Below the pieces are notes generated by a model that was not told the origin of the DNA, did not search any database, and was given only the letters and a program-made list of their open reading frames with translations. 57,470 nt of DNA from Usnea hakonensis. Lineage: Eukaryota > Ascomycota > Lecanoromycetes > Lecanorales > Parmeliaceae. Of this stretch, positions 1-10,418 are shown piece by piece (positions within the stretch are counted from its first letter, which is position 1; every line of letters begins with the position of its first letter). The position numbers were made by a program, and so were the translations under genes. The DNA is taken from contig BLJB01000274.1 of NCBI GenBank assembly GCA_013423325.1, positions 1,329 to 58,798 of the forward strand, in the 5' to 3' direction.

Positions 1-763
1 GTCTAGGTACCTCCCAGATTCTTTATATACGCTTCCTATACGGCCGCGCTTAGCTCTCCGAATGGCGTATTTTTAATAGCTTCTAACGTAGCGATAGCGT
101 TACTCGCTTATTCCTTCCTATTTGCCTAGCTTCTCCCGAGGTTCCTTTCATTAGTCGCCCCCCCTACCGGCTGGTTAGGGGCCTGGGTCGCGTATTCTTA
201 ACGCGTTTCTTCCACTACCGCCTTGCCTCCTCTACCCCTATCGTTCGCCCTACTCCCCTCTGCCCCTACCCCAAGTNNCTCGTACGCCTCGTTGCCGCTG
301 TCAACCATGGATTGGAATGATCGTCCTTCCATCATCAGTCCAATATATTATCTTAATTAAGGATAAATATTAACTATTTTCAAATCATATTATCAATATA
401 AGGGTATAGTAACTTATTTAGTAATAATAATAATAGTAGTAGAGGAAGCTTTATATAGAGCTAGTTAGCTATATACTTATATAATTAGAGAGATAGATAT
501 CTATTATTTATCTTAATAGTAGTAATAATAGTATTAATAAGAAAGAAGAAAAGAAAGAAAATAGAATCTTTATATAAAGAAAAAATTTTATATATTAAGG
601 CTAACCCTATTTAGGTCTAACTACTACTCTTATTAATTCTATAGCTATATAAAGTTATATAGAAAGTAATTAATTAATCTATAGACTCGTACGAGTATTA
701 GAGAAGTATAGAAAGTATTTAGATATTAGATAAATAATATATAAAAAAGAAAAAAAAAAAAAA
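1..763. mobile_element. RIP-degraded transposon interior (AT-rich block)
   Basis: No intact reading frame is visible. Positions 421-773 contain no CpA and no TpG dinucleotide at all while TpA is very frequent, the expected footprint of RIP converting CpA to TpA on both strands. Positions 1-290 are more GC-rich but stop-riddled in every frame; the minus strand shows protein-like stretches broken by TAG/TAA. A two-base N gap lies at 277-278, so two sequence pieces may be joined there. The block ends at the terminal repeat described next, so it is read as the interior of a decayed element. The element class cannot be determined from what remains. Confidence 0.75.
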
Positions 764-802
764 GTTTTAATATTGTTATATAGCTAGCCGTCGTCCACCC
801 TA
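764..802 (-). repeat. Transposon terminal repeat, left copy, with flanking TA
   Basis: Read on the minus strand from 800 downward, the sequence starts GGGTGGACGACGGCTAGC and continues into an AT-rich stretch and a homopolymer run of A on the plus strand (751-763). It matches the right-end copy at 57399-57436 at 37 of 38 positions in inverted orientation. The single difference is CpA in the right copy against TpA here, a RIP-type change. TA directly flanks the GGGTGG end in both copies (801-802 and 57398-57399), as in Tc1/mariner/pogo (Fot1-like) elements that duplicate TA on insertion. Family assignment is inference. Confidence 0.75.
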
Positions 803-938
803 AAATAAGCGAATAGCCGCATGTATCGCGACTCTACTTACCTTAACCTACCTACATATGGTACCTACATTGGGTAAAGTAAGATAACCGAGCCAGGCGG
901 CATAGCAATTTTATCCTAGTCAAGTTTCCTCTTCTACA

Positions 939-1685
939 ATGGCGACCGTGACCTCCCCGCGACCCCCCAACCCTTCTGGCTCCATCGCCAGCACACCCAC
1001 CACTTCCCGCACCACTTCCCCCGCCCCAGTCCGCCGCCAGCACCGCGCCGCGCTCCGCGACTACTACAACCTGAAGACCACCGCCCCTGCCGACACACCC
1101 TCGACCCTCCAACACCCAGATCCCGAGCCTCCGTCCAGTGAACTTGACGCTTCAGACTTCGATGCAGACGCTTACGTTAAGTCGGTGCTCGCGGGGCATG
1201 GATTGGAGGGGGTGTTGAGGGTCGAAGCTGGCTTGGTCAATGAAATTAAAGGATTAGACGGGGAGAGGAAAGCGTTGGTCTATGACAATTATTCCAAGTT
1301 GATCGCGGCGACGGATACGATTAGAAGGATGAGGGATAATATGGATCCCCTGACGCCAACGACTAGTACGCTGAGTCCGGCTGTGGCGCATATTGCGGAG
1401 ACGGCGAGGGGGCTGGTGGCAGGGGTGGGGAATGGCAGTGGTGGAAATGGGGGAGTGGGCGAGGATAGAAAAGAGGAAATTGGAAAGGTGAGGAGGCAGG
1501 AGAGGGATACGGTGAGGTGGGTGCTGGGGACGCCGAAGAGGCTAGGGGTGTTGATTGATGAAGGGAGGCTGGAAGACGCGAAGAATGATTGGGAGGAGGT
1601 TCGACGGATCCTACTGAGATGGCAGAATGTAGCTGGTGTTGATGAATTGAGACGCGAATGTGAAAAGATCATGAGCAAAACCTGA
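939..1685 (+). CDS. VPS51: Vps51 subunit of the GARP tethering complex
   Basis: A single-exon 248-residue protein. The first about 70 residues are Ser/Thr/Pro-rich and low in complexity. The core from about residue 70 (FDADAYVKSVL, then GLVNEIKGLDGERKALVYDNYSKL, here abbreviated, ending RRMRDNMDPL near residue 138) is the conserved Vps51/Vps67 N-terminal signature that binds the other GARP subunits (Vps52-54) and Tlg1-type SNAREs for endosome-to-Golgi retrograde traffic. A Gly-rich linker (about 160-175) and a helical C-terminus follow. Length fits the short fungal Vps51 proteins. The start is the first ATG of the frame, only 137 bp downstream of the transposon end. SKI3 is convergent downstream. 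Confidence 0.9.
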   Translation: MATVTSPRPPNPSGSIASTPTTSRTTSPAPVRRQHRAALRDYYNLKTTAPADTPSTLQHPDPEPPSSELDASDFDADAYVKSVLAGHGLEGVLRVEAGLVNEIKGLDGERKALVYDNYSKLIAATDTIRRMRDNMDPLTPTTSTLSPAVAHIAETARGLVAGVGNGSGGNGGVGEDRKEEIGKVRRQERDTVRWVLGTPKRLGVLIDEGRLEDAKNDWEEVRRILLRWQNVAGVDELRRECEKIMSKT

Positions 1686-1733
1686 ATGAATTGAGTCCCG
1701 TTTTGGTTCTATGGCACATGCGGTCCCAAGATG

Positions 1734-1893
1734 GCGCCTGTCATAATGCTCTAGGTCTCCAGAAATATCCAATGCGTCCAACGCTGGACAAGCTGAACTG
1801 TATCCAAAATCATGCGCCTGTCACAGCGCTCTAGGTCTCCAGAAATATCCAATGCGTATAACGCTCGAAATGCTGAATTGTATCCAAAATCAT
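1734..1893. repeat. 80-bp tandem duplication
   Basis: Two abutting units, 1734-1813 and 1814-1893, have identical length and 71 of 80 matching bases. Both begin GCGCCTGTCA and end TATCCAAAATCAT. They fill the 230-bp space between the convergent 3' ends of VPS51 and SKI3, so they probably lie in the 3'UTRs or terminator regions. No open frame runs through them. Confidence 0.9.
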
Positions 1894-1915
1894 CATAGCA
1901 ATCAATCGTACAACG

Positions 1916-4900
1916 TCAGCCTCTAGCGAGTGCTTCCCACCCCTGAACAGTCCAAGGCGCAATCATGACGGCTCTCTGTGCGTCATCGAGCCTCCCTGTC
2001 CCCGAATAGGCCTTAGAAAGATCATTTGCGTCAAGATCACCTCCAGGCGGACAAGCTTTGTTCGCTGTAAGCAAAGCAGCTTCTGCAGGATAGGCTTCTT
2101 CTGAGATGTTAGCTAGCTGCGACCAACCGTGGGGCTGGGAAGGTGCAAGCATAGTTGTGACGGTTGCTTGCGACATTTCCGATGCGTCTTGCCCTGCCTC
2201 ACCAGGAAAAAAAGCAGAAATAGTCATCAGTAGCTCAGCAACTTTGCTTTGCTCACGGACAGTCAAGGAGTCTCGGGTTCGTAGTTCCTCTAGATCCGCA
2301 GTCACTGCTTCAATAGTATCTCGATCATCGTCTAAAACAGCAATGACACCGAGGAGAATGACAGCGCCTGAGTGACCAGGGTGATTCTCTACACAGTCAA
2401 ATAACTGCTCTCGAGCCACGCCCCGCTCCTCGTCGCCTCCTTTCGCCCATAGTACTTGTGCCAGAAGACAGACTATGTCAGGGTCACCTTGCGTCTCTTC
2501 CAAAGCACTCCGAAACATGCTGATAGCTTCGTCCATAGTCCCTTGGTAGTAGTAGGCTAACCCAGCTGTCATATGCGCAGAGAGTCGGATCTTCTGACGA
2601 GCCTCGTTCTTCATGTCTTCTTCTTCGGAGAGGTTGAGAGCTGTCTCCGCATTCTCGGCTGCAGCCTTAAATTCCTGATCTGCCAATTGAACTCGACCTA
2701 AAACAGCTTTCGCCATAGCGAAACGCATAAGAAGGGCCGGAGATTCAGATGTCTCATACTCGGCTTCAAGATTTGAAGCAATTAGGTGAAGTGTAGTTGC
2801 TGCGCCTCCAAAATCGCCAATTCGCTCAGCGAACAAAGATGAAAGATGCTGGGAAGCAAAATCCGCTGGAACTTGAGAGCGTAGTTGATGTAGAGCAAAC
2901 AGAGGCCCAATAGCGCTCGTCGTGCTGCTGTTTAGTGGAGATGAGAGGAGATGATCGAAAGAGGAAATGGCAAACTGACGCTTGATCATAAGAGAGGATG
3001 AGTCCGCTATCTCGAAAGAGTGGGCGAACAACTTCCGAGCCTCGTTCGGGTCTCCTATTCTTGTGGCTAACATACCTTGCCCAAGCCACGCTTGAGCATA
3101 ATCGGGATCGGAGGACTGTGCGCGTGTGTAAGCATCACTGGCAAGCTGAAGATCATTTTGTATCAGATAAAGTGTTCCGAGATTCGTCCAGACTCTGGCA
3201 TTCTTGTCATTGAGATAGAGACTGCGAACAAATGAATGCTGGGAGACTTTCGGGTTGAGCTCCGTTGTCACTATACCAAGAGAGTTCCAAAATTCGGCAT
3301 TACGAGCTTCGAGTTCGATTGCTCTTTTGAAAGCCTGCACAGATGCTTTGAGGTATTTCATCGGCTTCTGCTTTGACTCATTATCAATCAAATCCTGGCT
3401 ACATACGTGTGCCCGATGCTCTGTCCAGCCGAGGTTATACCACGCAACGGCTCTGGCATGAATATCATTGGCACAAGCGTGAATCGCGCGTTTTTGGGCC
3501 AGTACCGCTACAATCATGCTCAGCTGGGGAAAAGAAGGCGTTCGCTGATTCGCTTTTGCCAAAGTCCGCAACGTCTGATCACCGATTCCGTCTATCTCTG
3601 CCAGGACATTGTAGACTTGGAGATCAACGTCAGCCTCTAGAAGCGATAGCAAGTCCTGAATTGGAAGCCTTGAAGCGTATGCAGATGCAAAGGCAAACAT
3701 GGAACAGGCGTCACCAACTGCCTTCCAAAGGTTGAAAGCTTCGCAGTGTTCTTTTGCGATGCTCTTGGCAACATTTATGGCTTTGCTAGCAGCATCCGCT
3801 GCACGGCCAAAGAAACCGAGCTCAATGCTGTGCCAAGCGCCTTCGACGAGACTTTGCAACAGGGCAATGGAGACTCCGAATTCGGCAGGTCTCAGTTCCA
3901 GGACATCTTGATAGGCAGCAATGGCATCATCGTATTCACCCAATTCTCGCTTAACGTTTGCGAGCATGTACTTTGAAAACCAAATATCTTCGGAACTATT
4001 TTCTTTGGAAGTCTCAAATGTCTGGGCATTTTCGAAAGCTTTGGTCGCCGCAATGTAACGTCCTGAGTTATGGTAACTTTCGCCCAGTCCTATCCAGTAA
4101 TGGTGGTTTTCGGGGGAAGATCGAAGTGCTGACTGGAATGAAACGGAGCTTTTGGAATATTCCTGATTGTTGAGCTGAACGACTCCTAGAGCTGCGAAAG
4201 GCCAGCTCACTCCTTTCTTTCTCGATCCAGGGGCTGCTCTGACTTTGCCAGACTCTACCACTCGTTGGGCGACAACTTCAACTAGATCCCACTCTCCTGA
4301 TTCGGCAAATGATTGAGCAAGGCGCTCGGCGGCGTCGACCTCAGATGACGAGAGCTCAAAAGCTTTCCGAAAGCATTTGCGAGCACGCTTCTTATCTCTG
4401 CCATAGTCGGCATAGTATATACCCAGTATTGTGTAGGCAGGGGCATAGTTCAAATCAGCTTGCAGCGAGGCAATAAACCGAGCGTATGCTCCATCACGGC
4501 TCTTACGAGCCTTGGTAGAAGGTTCCCGATTCCAGATACACATACCCACCCGATACAATGTTTGAGATCGTAGCATTTTAGATCGTGTATCAGAACCTTG
4601 CATATCTAGAAGACAAGCCTCGAGTTCTTGCAGGCTCGCCGCGCTATCGCCATTGAGAGCTTTGCACCAAGCCGCCTCGGCTTTTATCTTAGGGTCAGAA
4701 TTTCGCTTCAGAGCACGGTCGAAGAAATCGACGGCTTTGACATACTCCTCCTGCTCCTCGAGTATCAGACCAATTCCGATCAGTGCAGAAATTTCGCTGG
4801 GTCTACGATGAAGGACGTTCTCAAAGAGTTCTCTTGCTTCTGGGTGATGCCGTGGTGCTTGAAAATGAACCAATGCTGTGGCTAGAATGATTCTCATTGC

Positions 4901-6246
4901 ATCGAATAATTTTTCTAGGGTAAGGCCGGAGATATCAGATTCATTCGAGATGCACTGTAGGCCTTGTCTTGCTGTGGTCGCAGTAATCTCATATTCTTCG
5001 AGATGTAAATACATGAGCCCCATGATACGGTGCGCCAGGATTGATGACGGACTTTCTTCCAAGCCTTCAGTCATAAGAATGAGCCTGTCCTCTCCCGATA
5101 ATACAGAATTGTTGTCACTCTCTTCGTTCTGCTCCTGAGCGGAATCTGTCGGTTTCGGAAATGGAGAGATGTCGCTGTCAAGGAAGCCTCGTAGCAATTT
5201 GCTGAGTCCAAGGTCTGGGAACAAAATAATGAAATTCCTGAGTAATTCAGGATCCATCTCTTCATTATCTACTACATCTTTCCACTCCATTTCAATCTTC
5301 CATGCAAGTAAGAATTGATGTTTTAATATTACTAGCCCTTGCGCCATCTTCTGAACTTGCCTCCTTTTGTCTGCCTTCCTTACCGTTGGTATGACCATAA
5401 GAGTGTCATATGCATGCTGGAGGACTTTCTCCTCGTATTGACGTCGGATCGCATCATCATGGGTCCAGTCGATGATACTTCCGTACAGATACTCCAGTGG
5501 ACTATTCTCCAACACTTCTCTCTTAACATCTGACGTGACTTGGCTGATCTTTGCTCCAAGACGAGTTCTTCGTTGCCCAATTTCCGTGTTGATCTTCTCC
5601 TTTTCTTCCGCTTCCACTATGTCTGCAATTTTGGAATAGGTGAACACTGGTTCGGGAATTCGACCTTCAAGATAATCATATAGAGTAGCGGTGGGCAGTA
5701 GCACCTCCAAAGAATGTTTGTACTGTGCCCTAGAGCCGTATCTTTTGGCAGTTCCTGTGTATTTGTCCAAGACTGTTTGACAGCGTATCTTGTCGTCCCT
5801 AAAAGCGCAATCCTATTAGCCATAAAGACTTTCAGACTTAAGTAAAAGAATTTCGCCCCGCGTACTCGTTCATATGTATTTCAGCTAATCGAACCGCAGC
5901 ATCGTGGTAACTGTCAAGCTTCTTGCCGCTTTGCTTTTCGTAAAGACCCACTAAGCCTTGCCACGCCAGAGAATCCTGGTCTTTGATACCAATGGCGGCT
6001 TCATAGGCTTTCTCTGATTCTTCATTCTGATCCAGCTTTTCGAGTGCTCGGCCCAAGAAGACATTACTGGAGACTGCAGTCAGTCTCATCACTAATAATA
6101 GAGGGGCAAATGGTTGCGAAAATATACGCATAGTAATTCTTTGAGTCCGTCTTCAGCACCGTCTTGGCGTGCTCGATCGCATCCAGATTCTTGTTGGCAT
6201 CCAAAGCAGCTTTTGCGGCTTTGAGAGCTGCCTTGGTGCTGGACAT
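1916..6246 (-). CDS. SKI3: Superkiller protein 3 (Ski complex TPR scaffold)
   Basis: Three exons: 1916-5798, 5866-6066, 6128-6246; introns of 67 and 61 nt with GT-AG ends. The product is 1400 residues, close to the 1432 of yeast Ski3. It is almost entirely helical tetratricopeptide repeats. The N-terminus (ALKAAKAALDANKNLDAIEHA, shortened) and the next TPR (NVFLGRALEKLDQNEESEKA) are typical of Ski3, and the C-terminus ends with the characteristic A-Q-R-A-V...APWTVQGWEAL block. Ski3 scaffolds Ski2 and Ski8 and feeds RNA to the cytoplasmic exosome for 3'-5' mRNA decay. The ATG at 6246 is the only start giving the family N-terminus. It is divergently transcribed from the GH5 gene. Confidence 0.95.
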
Positions 6247-6728
6247 TCTGGAGGAGTTGAATTGCTACGGCGTGTTAAAGAAGACTGCATGACTAGAGGG
6301 GAGCTCTGAGCATGAATTATAGATATGGTTTTAATGTGTCAATTTGGCAAAAGTGAACTGAGAAAATGTTGACAATTTTGTTTGCTTAATAGCTTCTTGT
6401 GGCATAGGAGATCTGCAGCAGGGGTATCTTCGGAGCGTACCTAAAAGTATCACAGTATAGTATGTACTCGTCATTTGCCTCTCACCCTCTCTATGCCTAC
6501 TATCTAAATACTAGAGTATATTCTTATACTCTAAAGAATGGACATACTGGTAGGAGCGAATTGCAAATATTCAGGAGAGTCTCAAGAAGATGACTCAAAT
6601 TGGATATTGACTGGCTTCTGTGCTTGTGTCCGTGCGTCCCTGTGGTGACCAAAGTCATTCCCAATACGCTCTTTTAGTTACTTACGCTGCCCTGTGATTT
6701 GGGCCATTCTTGGCCACTGTGACTGCTC
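6247..6728. promoter_or_regulatory. Shared divergent promoter SKI3 / GH5 gene
   Basis: A 482-bp gap between the two start codons. It is AT-rich near 6430-6540, with repeated TATACT/AGTATA stretches. No uORF, tRNA or repeat of note was seen. Confidence 0.5.
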
Positions 6729-9135
6729 ATGGCACCCCTGCGTCTCAGGATCGAGAGGCGAACGTTTCGCGACAGTGAGAATAGGGAGGTCACTCTACGT
6801 GGTATAAATGTCGCCGGAGATGCCAAGTTCCCAACGGTCCCCGATCTACCCTCGAACAGTCCCGACAGGTTTTACGATGGAGATGAAGTGTCCTTTGTCG
6901 GTAGACCTTTTCCTATAGACGAAGCACATACCCATTTCTCACGGCTGAAAAGATGGGGATACAACTTGATTCGTTATGTATTCACTTGGGAAGCTATTGA
7001 GCATGCCGGACCTGGGAAGTATGACGAAGAGTGGGTGCAGCATACTATTGATGTCTTGAGACTGGCAAAAAATTATGGCTTTTATGTGTTCATGGATCCT
7101 CATCAGGATGTATGGTCAAGGTTCACTGGTGGTTCCGGTGCACCCATGTGGACGTTATACGCAATGGGACTCAATCCACGGGCATTTCCTTCCACCCAAG
7201 CCGCTTGGGTACATAATACCTACCCTGAGCCTGCCAAGTATCCGAAAATGATCTGGGCTACAAATTACACCCGGTTGGCATGTCAAGTCATATTCACAAT
7301 GTTCTTTGGGGGCCGAGAATTTACCCCCAAGGCCATCATTGATGGGAAGAACATCCAGGACTTCCTGCAGGATCATTGGCTCGAAGCGTGTCGTCACCTT
7401 GCTCTAAGGATACAGGAAGCAGGAGATATTGAGAATGATGTGGTCATCGGCTGGGAAAGTATGAACGAGCCCAACCGAGGTCTCATTGGCTGGCAGGATA
7501 TTTCCGTCATCCCAGATGACCAGAAATTACAAAAAGGGCCTTCGCCGACTGCATGGCAAGGTATTTTGGTTAGCTCTGGCAGAGCATGCGAAATGGACAC
7601 CTGGGATTTTGGTGGCTTGGGACCGTACAAGTCTGGCACTGAATTAGTAGATCCCAAAGGAGAGTCGACTTGGCTACCAGCAGACTATGATGACTCAAGG
7701 TATGGTTGGAAGAGGGATCCAGGCTGGAAATTGGGAGAATGTATTTGGGCGCAACATGGGATTTGGGACCCATCAAACGATCAACTGCTGAAGAAAGATT
7801 ATTTCGCAAGGCAGCCGAGGAGCGGCAGAAAAATTGATTATGAGTTTTTCACAAATCAGTACTTCATGCCATACTATCGGAGACATCGGAAAGCCATTAC
7901 AAGCGTACACCAAGATGCTATAATGTTCTGTCAACCACCCGTCCTCGAGATACCCCCCTCAATCAAAGGCACTGATGATGATGACCCAAACATGGTCTTT
8001 GCTCCTCATTTTTACGATGGGGTTACTTTGATGACGAAGAAGTGGCAAGTCTGAGCGGTTTCGGTCAAAGAGAGCTGACTAATGTATATTGGTAGGAATC
8101 GATACTGGAATGTCGATGTTTTCGGAATATTGCGAGGGAAATATCTTTCACCAGCATTTGCTGTGAAAGTAGGTGAAACAGCGATAAGGAACTGTTTCAG
8201 AGATCAGCTCTCGGCCATCAGGAAGGAAGGTATGGAATATATGGGTAATCACCCGTGCATCTTCACAGAAATCGGTATACCATATGACATGGACGATAAA
8301 TACGCTTACAAAACCGGTGATTATTCGAGTCAGTCATCTGCCATGGATGCAAATCATTTCGCACTAGAAGGCTGTGGCTGCAATGGCTACGCATTGTGGT
8401 TATACATGGCAACGGTGGGCTGATGTCCCGTATTTAGCTGCCCACTATCGCTGATTGTACCAGAATAACCATGAATGGGGAGATCTTTGGAATGGCGAAG
8501 ACCTTTCTATCTTCTCGCTCGACGATAAAGCTTTACCTCTTCATCCCGAGCCTAATTCGGAAGTGCCAGGTCCGACCCCCAGAGCTTCTACTGTCTCTCT
8601 AGACAGGAATTCGCCTGCGTTTTCCGAAAGCCGCTCGACTGATACATCACCTGTCATTCCAGAAACTCTAAAAAACAAGCTCTCCACGCCTTCCATCTCA
8701 TCACAAAAATCAAACACACCGTCAGAGATCGGTAGTACGCCTGGCTTCCGTGCCGCCGAGGCATATGTGCGACCTAGTCCGATAACTACCGTTGGAAATG
8801 TCACCTCCTCAGGCTTTGATCTCCGCAACGCAACATTCACCTTCTCGCTTGAATGCGAGAAAGCTGCTACTGAGGAAGTGCCTACAGAAGTCTTCCTGCC
8901 TGAGTTCCATTTCCCTCGTGACAATACTGCAGTTGAAGTCACTAGCGGTAAATGGACGATTAGCGTCGATGACAAGTATGGTGGTCTTATCCAAAGTCTG
9001 AAATGGTACCATGGTGCGGGTAAGCAGAGCTTGACAGTCAAAGGGGTGAAGAGACGGCAGGGTATGGCGTTAGGAAAGGAGGAAGAAGAAGGGTACTATG
9101 AGCAATGCAGGCAGAGAGGATGTAGCATTATGTGA
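6729..9135 (+). CDS. GH5 subfamily-12-type beta-glucosidase (steryl-glucoside/glucosylceramide hydrolase family) with CaaX end
   Basis: Exons 6729-8044, 8096-8414, 8464-9135; 768 residues. The first intron is best read as GC-AG (donor GCAAGT at 8045), restoring KKWNRYWNVD. An (alpha/beta)8 GH5 domain carries the acid/base Glu in WESMNEPNRG (about residue 245) and the nucleophile Glu in CIFTEIGIPYDMD in exon 2. NNHEWGDLWNGEDLS marks the end of the barrel. A Ser/Pro-rich linker leads to a C-terminal beta domain (about 650-745). Fungal relatives (EGCrP2, yeast Egh1) hydrolyse ergosteryl glucoside or glucosylceramide inside the cell. There is no signal peptide, which agrees. Unusual: the protein ends RGCSIM, a consensus CaaX farnesylation box. 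Substrate preference cannot be told from sequence. Confidence 0.88.
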
Positions 9136-9579
9136 ATAGGTTTTGTGGATTCAGCGATCAGTGACATGCGAGACCTGTACCAATACGTTTAGCGGGCGTG
9201 CGTATTCTCATTCAAGTCAGTTATTGTGGCATTCGCGACCTCAAATTAGGCTGAACATCAATGGAGACGTTTCGAGGTAAAACACCTGTGCTTTATGGGC
9301 TCGATTTGCCTCCTGTGTCCCAATACATCTGTCACTCTTCAAACCCGGACGATGTGTATAACTATCAGTCCCAGACAATGAGTTCTTAACCAATTACTTC
9401 ATCGACATGATCCACCTCTGAATTCCAATCCACTGCTGCTCTATGATTCTGAAACCTATGTCTAATTCCCTTCCTAGATGCTCTGTGTCATGCTCCGCTT
9501 TTGCAACCTTTGCTCCAACGGACAGCGTTGTCGATGACTCGAATGACATCACGGATAGCCGTCAGGTGGTTCAATCTTT
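9136..9579. other. Convergent intergenic region
   Basis: Lies between the 3' ends of the GH5 gene and the small minus-strand gene. Only short open frames without family resemblance were found; presumed 3'UTRs. Confidence 0.5.
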
Positions 9580-9849
9580 TCAAGTCCAAAAGCCTTTCTT
9601 CCCCTTGCCAGCATCCTCGATACCGTCTCCTACGCTCCTCGCGCCTCCCTCCACGCCATTCCCAACAGCCTCCAGGGCATCCCCCACAGGTTTTCCCGCG
9701 CTACCTGTAACGCCTGTCACGGTCTGCCCGACCCCACGGCCTGCGGCACCGACAATACCTCCAGCTGTCTTGGCCACGCCAGAGACTCCATTTCCCAGTG
9801 TAGAGGTGACGAAGCCGACTGGGTTGTTAGTGTTGTTCGATGTAGGCAT
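9580..9849 (-). CDS. Small Gly/Val-rich conserved fungal protein, unknown function
   Basis: A single-exon 89-residue protein with an ATG at 9849. After a polar N-terminus (MPTSNNTNNP) it consists of quasi-repeats of the form GxVxGxxxTxGGxVGAAGRGVGxTVxGxTGSAGKPVGDAL, given here in fragments, ending with basic residues KGKKGF. I recognise this pattern from many short uncharacterised ascomycete proteins. It has no cysteines, no signal peptide and no predicted catalytic residues. The 11-residue periodicity of small and hydrophobic residues suggests an amphipathic helix or a desiccation-protein-like fold, which is inference only. A longer frame on the opposite strand is judged a shadow. Confidence 0.65.
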   Translation of the reverse strand: MPTSNNTNNPVGFVTSTLGNGVSGVAKTAGGIVGAAGRGVGQTVTGVTGSAGKPVGDALEAVGNGVEGGARSVGDGIEDAGKGKKGFWT

Positions 9850-10418
9850 TTTGTTGGAAATTAAGTAGGCTGTGTGTGATGATGTTTAGGCCGAAGAAAT
9901 GATTGCTGGAGCTCTTGGACCACGGGATTGGATGTTGTTATCAATGAGCTAAAGTCCGAAGTATGAGGTAAAGTAAATGCGGTGCTCGGCTAGCAGCGGA
10001 CATCGGAATTATTCCGCTAATCTTGATTATCTGGTTGCATCAGTACTGTAACGTAGTCGTACTGTCACACACTATCTACTCACCGTTGGGAATTGACGGA
10101 ATTATACTCGGTCTTGGTGCCTTCGTGCTTGATTATGTCTGGTGATGAAAAGGCCTAATCACTAGGGCAGCTCCACTTTTTCATTATTAATTCAATCACC
10201 ATGTCTGCTACTTTTCCTCCTGTTCTACAAACTACCTGCTTAACGGCATCAGGACCGCGTAAAGGACGTTTGCTTCGTAGAGCTAAGAAAAGGATGAGAG
10301 AGAGAGAGATTGATTCGACTTGTTTTTTGAGACATCGTTTGACCGATTGTTGTGACATCTGATTACAAGGGTCGAGTCACATCTTTCTGCTAGTTGCCTT
10401 AATTCACCATTCTCTGCA
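9850..10418. promoter_or_regulatory. Divergent intergenic region upstream of the MFS gene
   Basis: A 569-bp gap between two divergent start codons. No RNA gene or repeat was recognised. Confidence 0.4.

Noticed and set aside
604..612. TAACCCTA resembling telomere repeat near the left edge
   Set aside because: Single occurrence inside RIP-degraded DNA; no tandem array.
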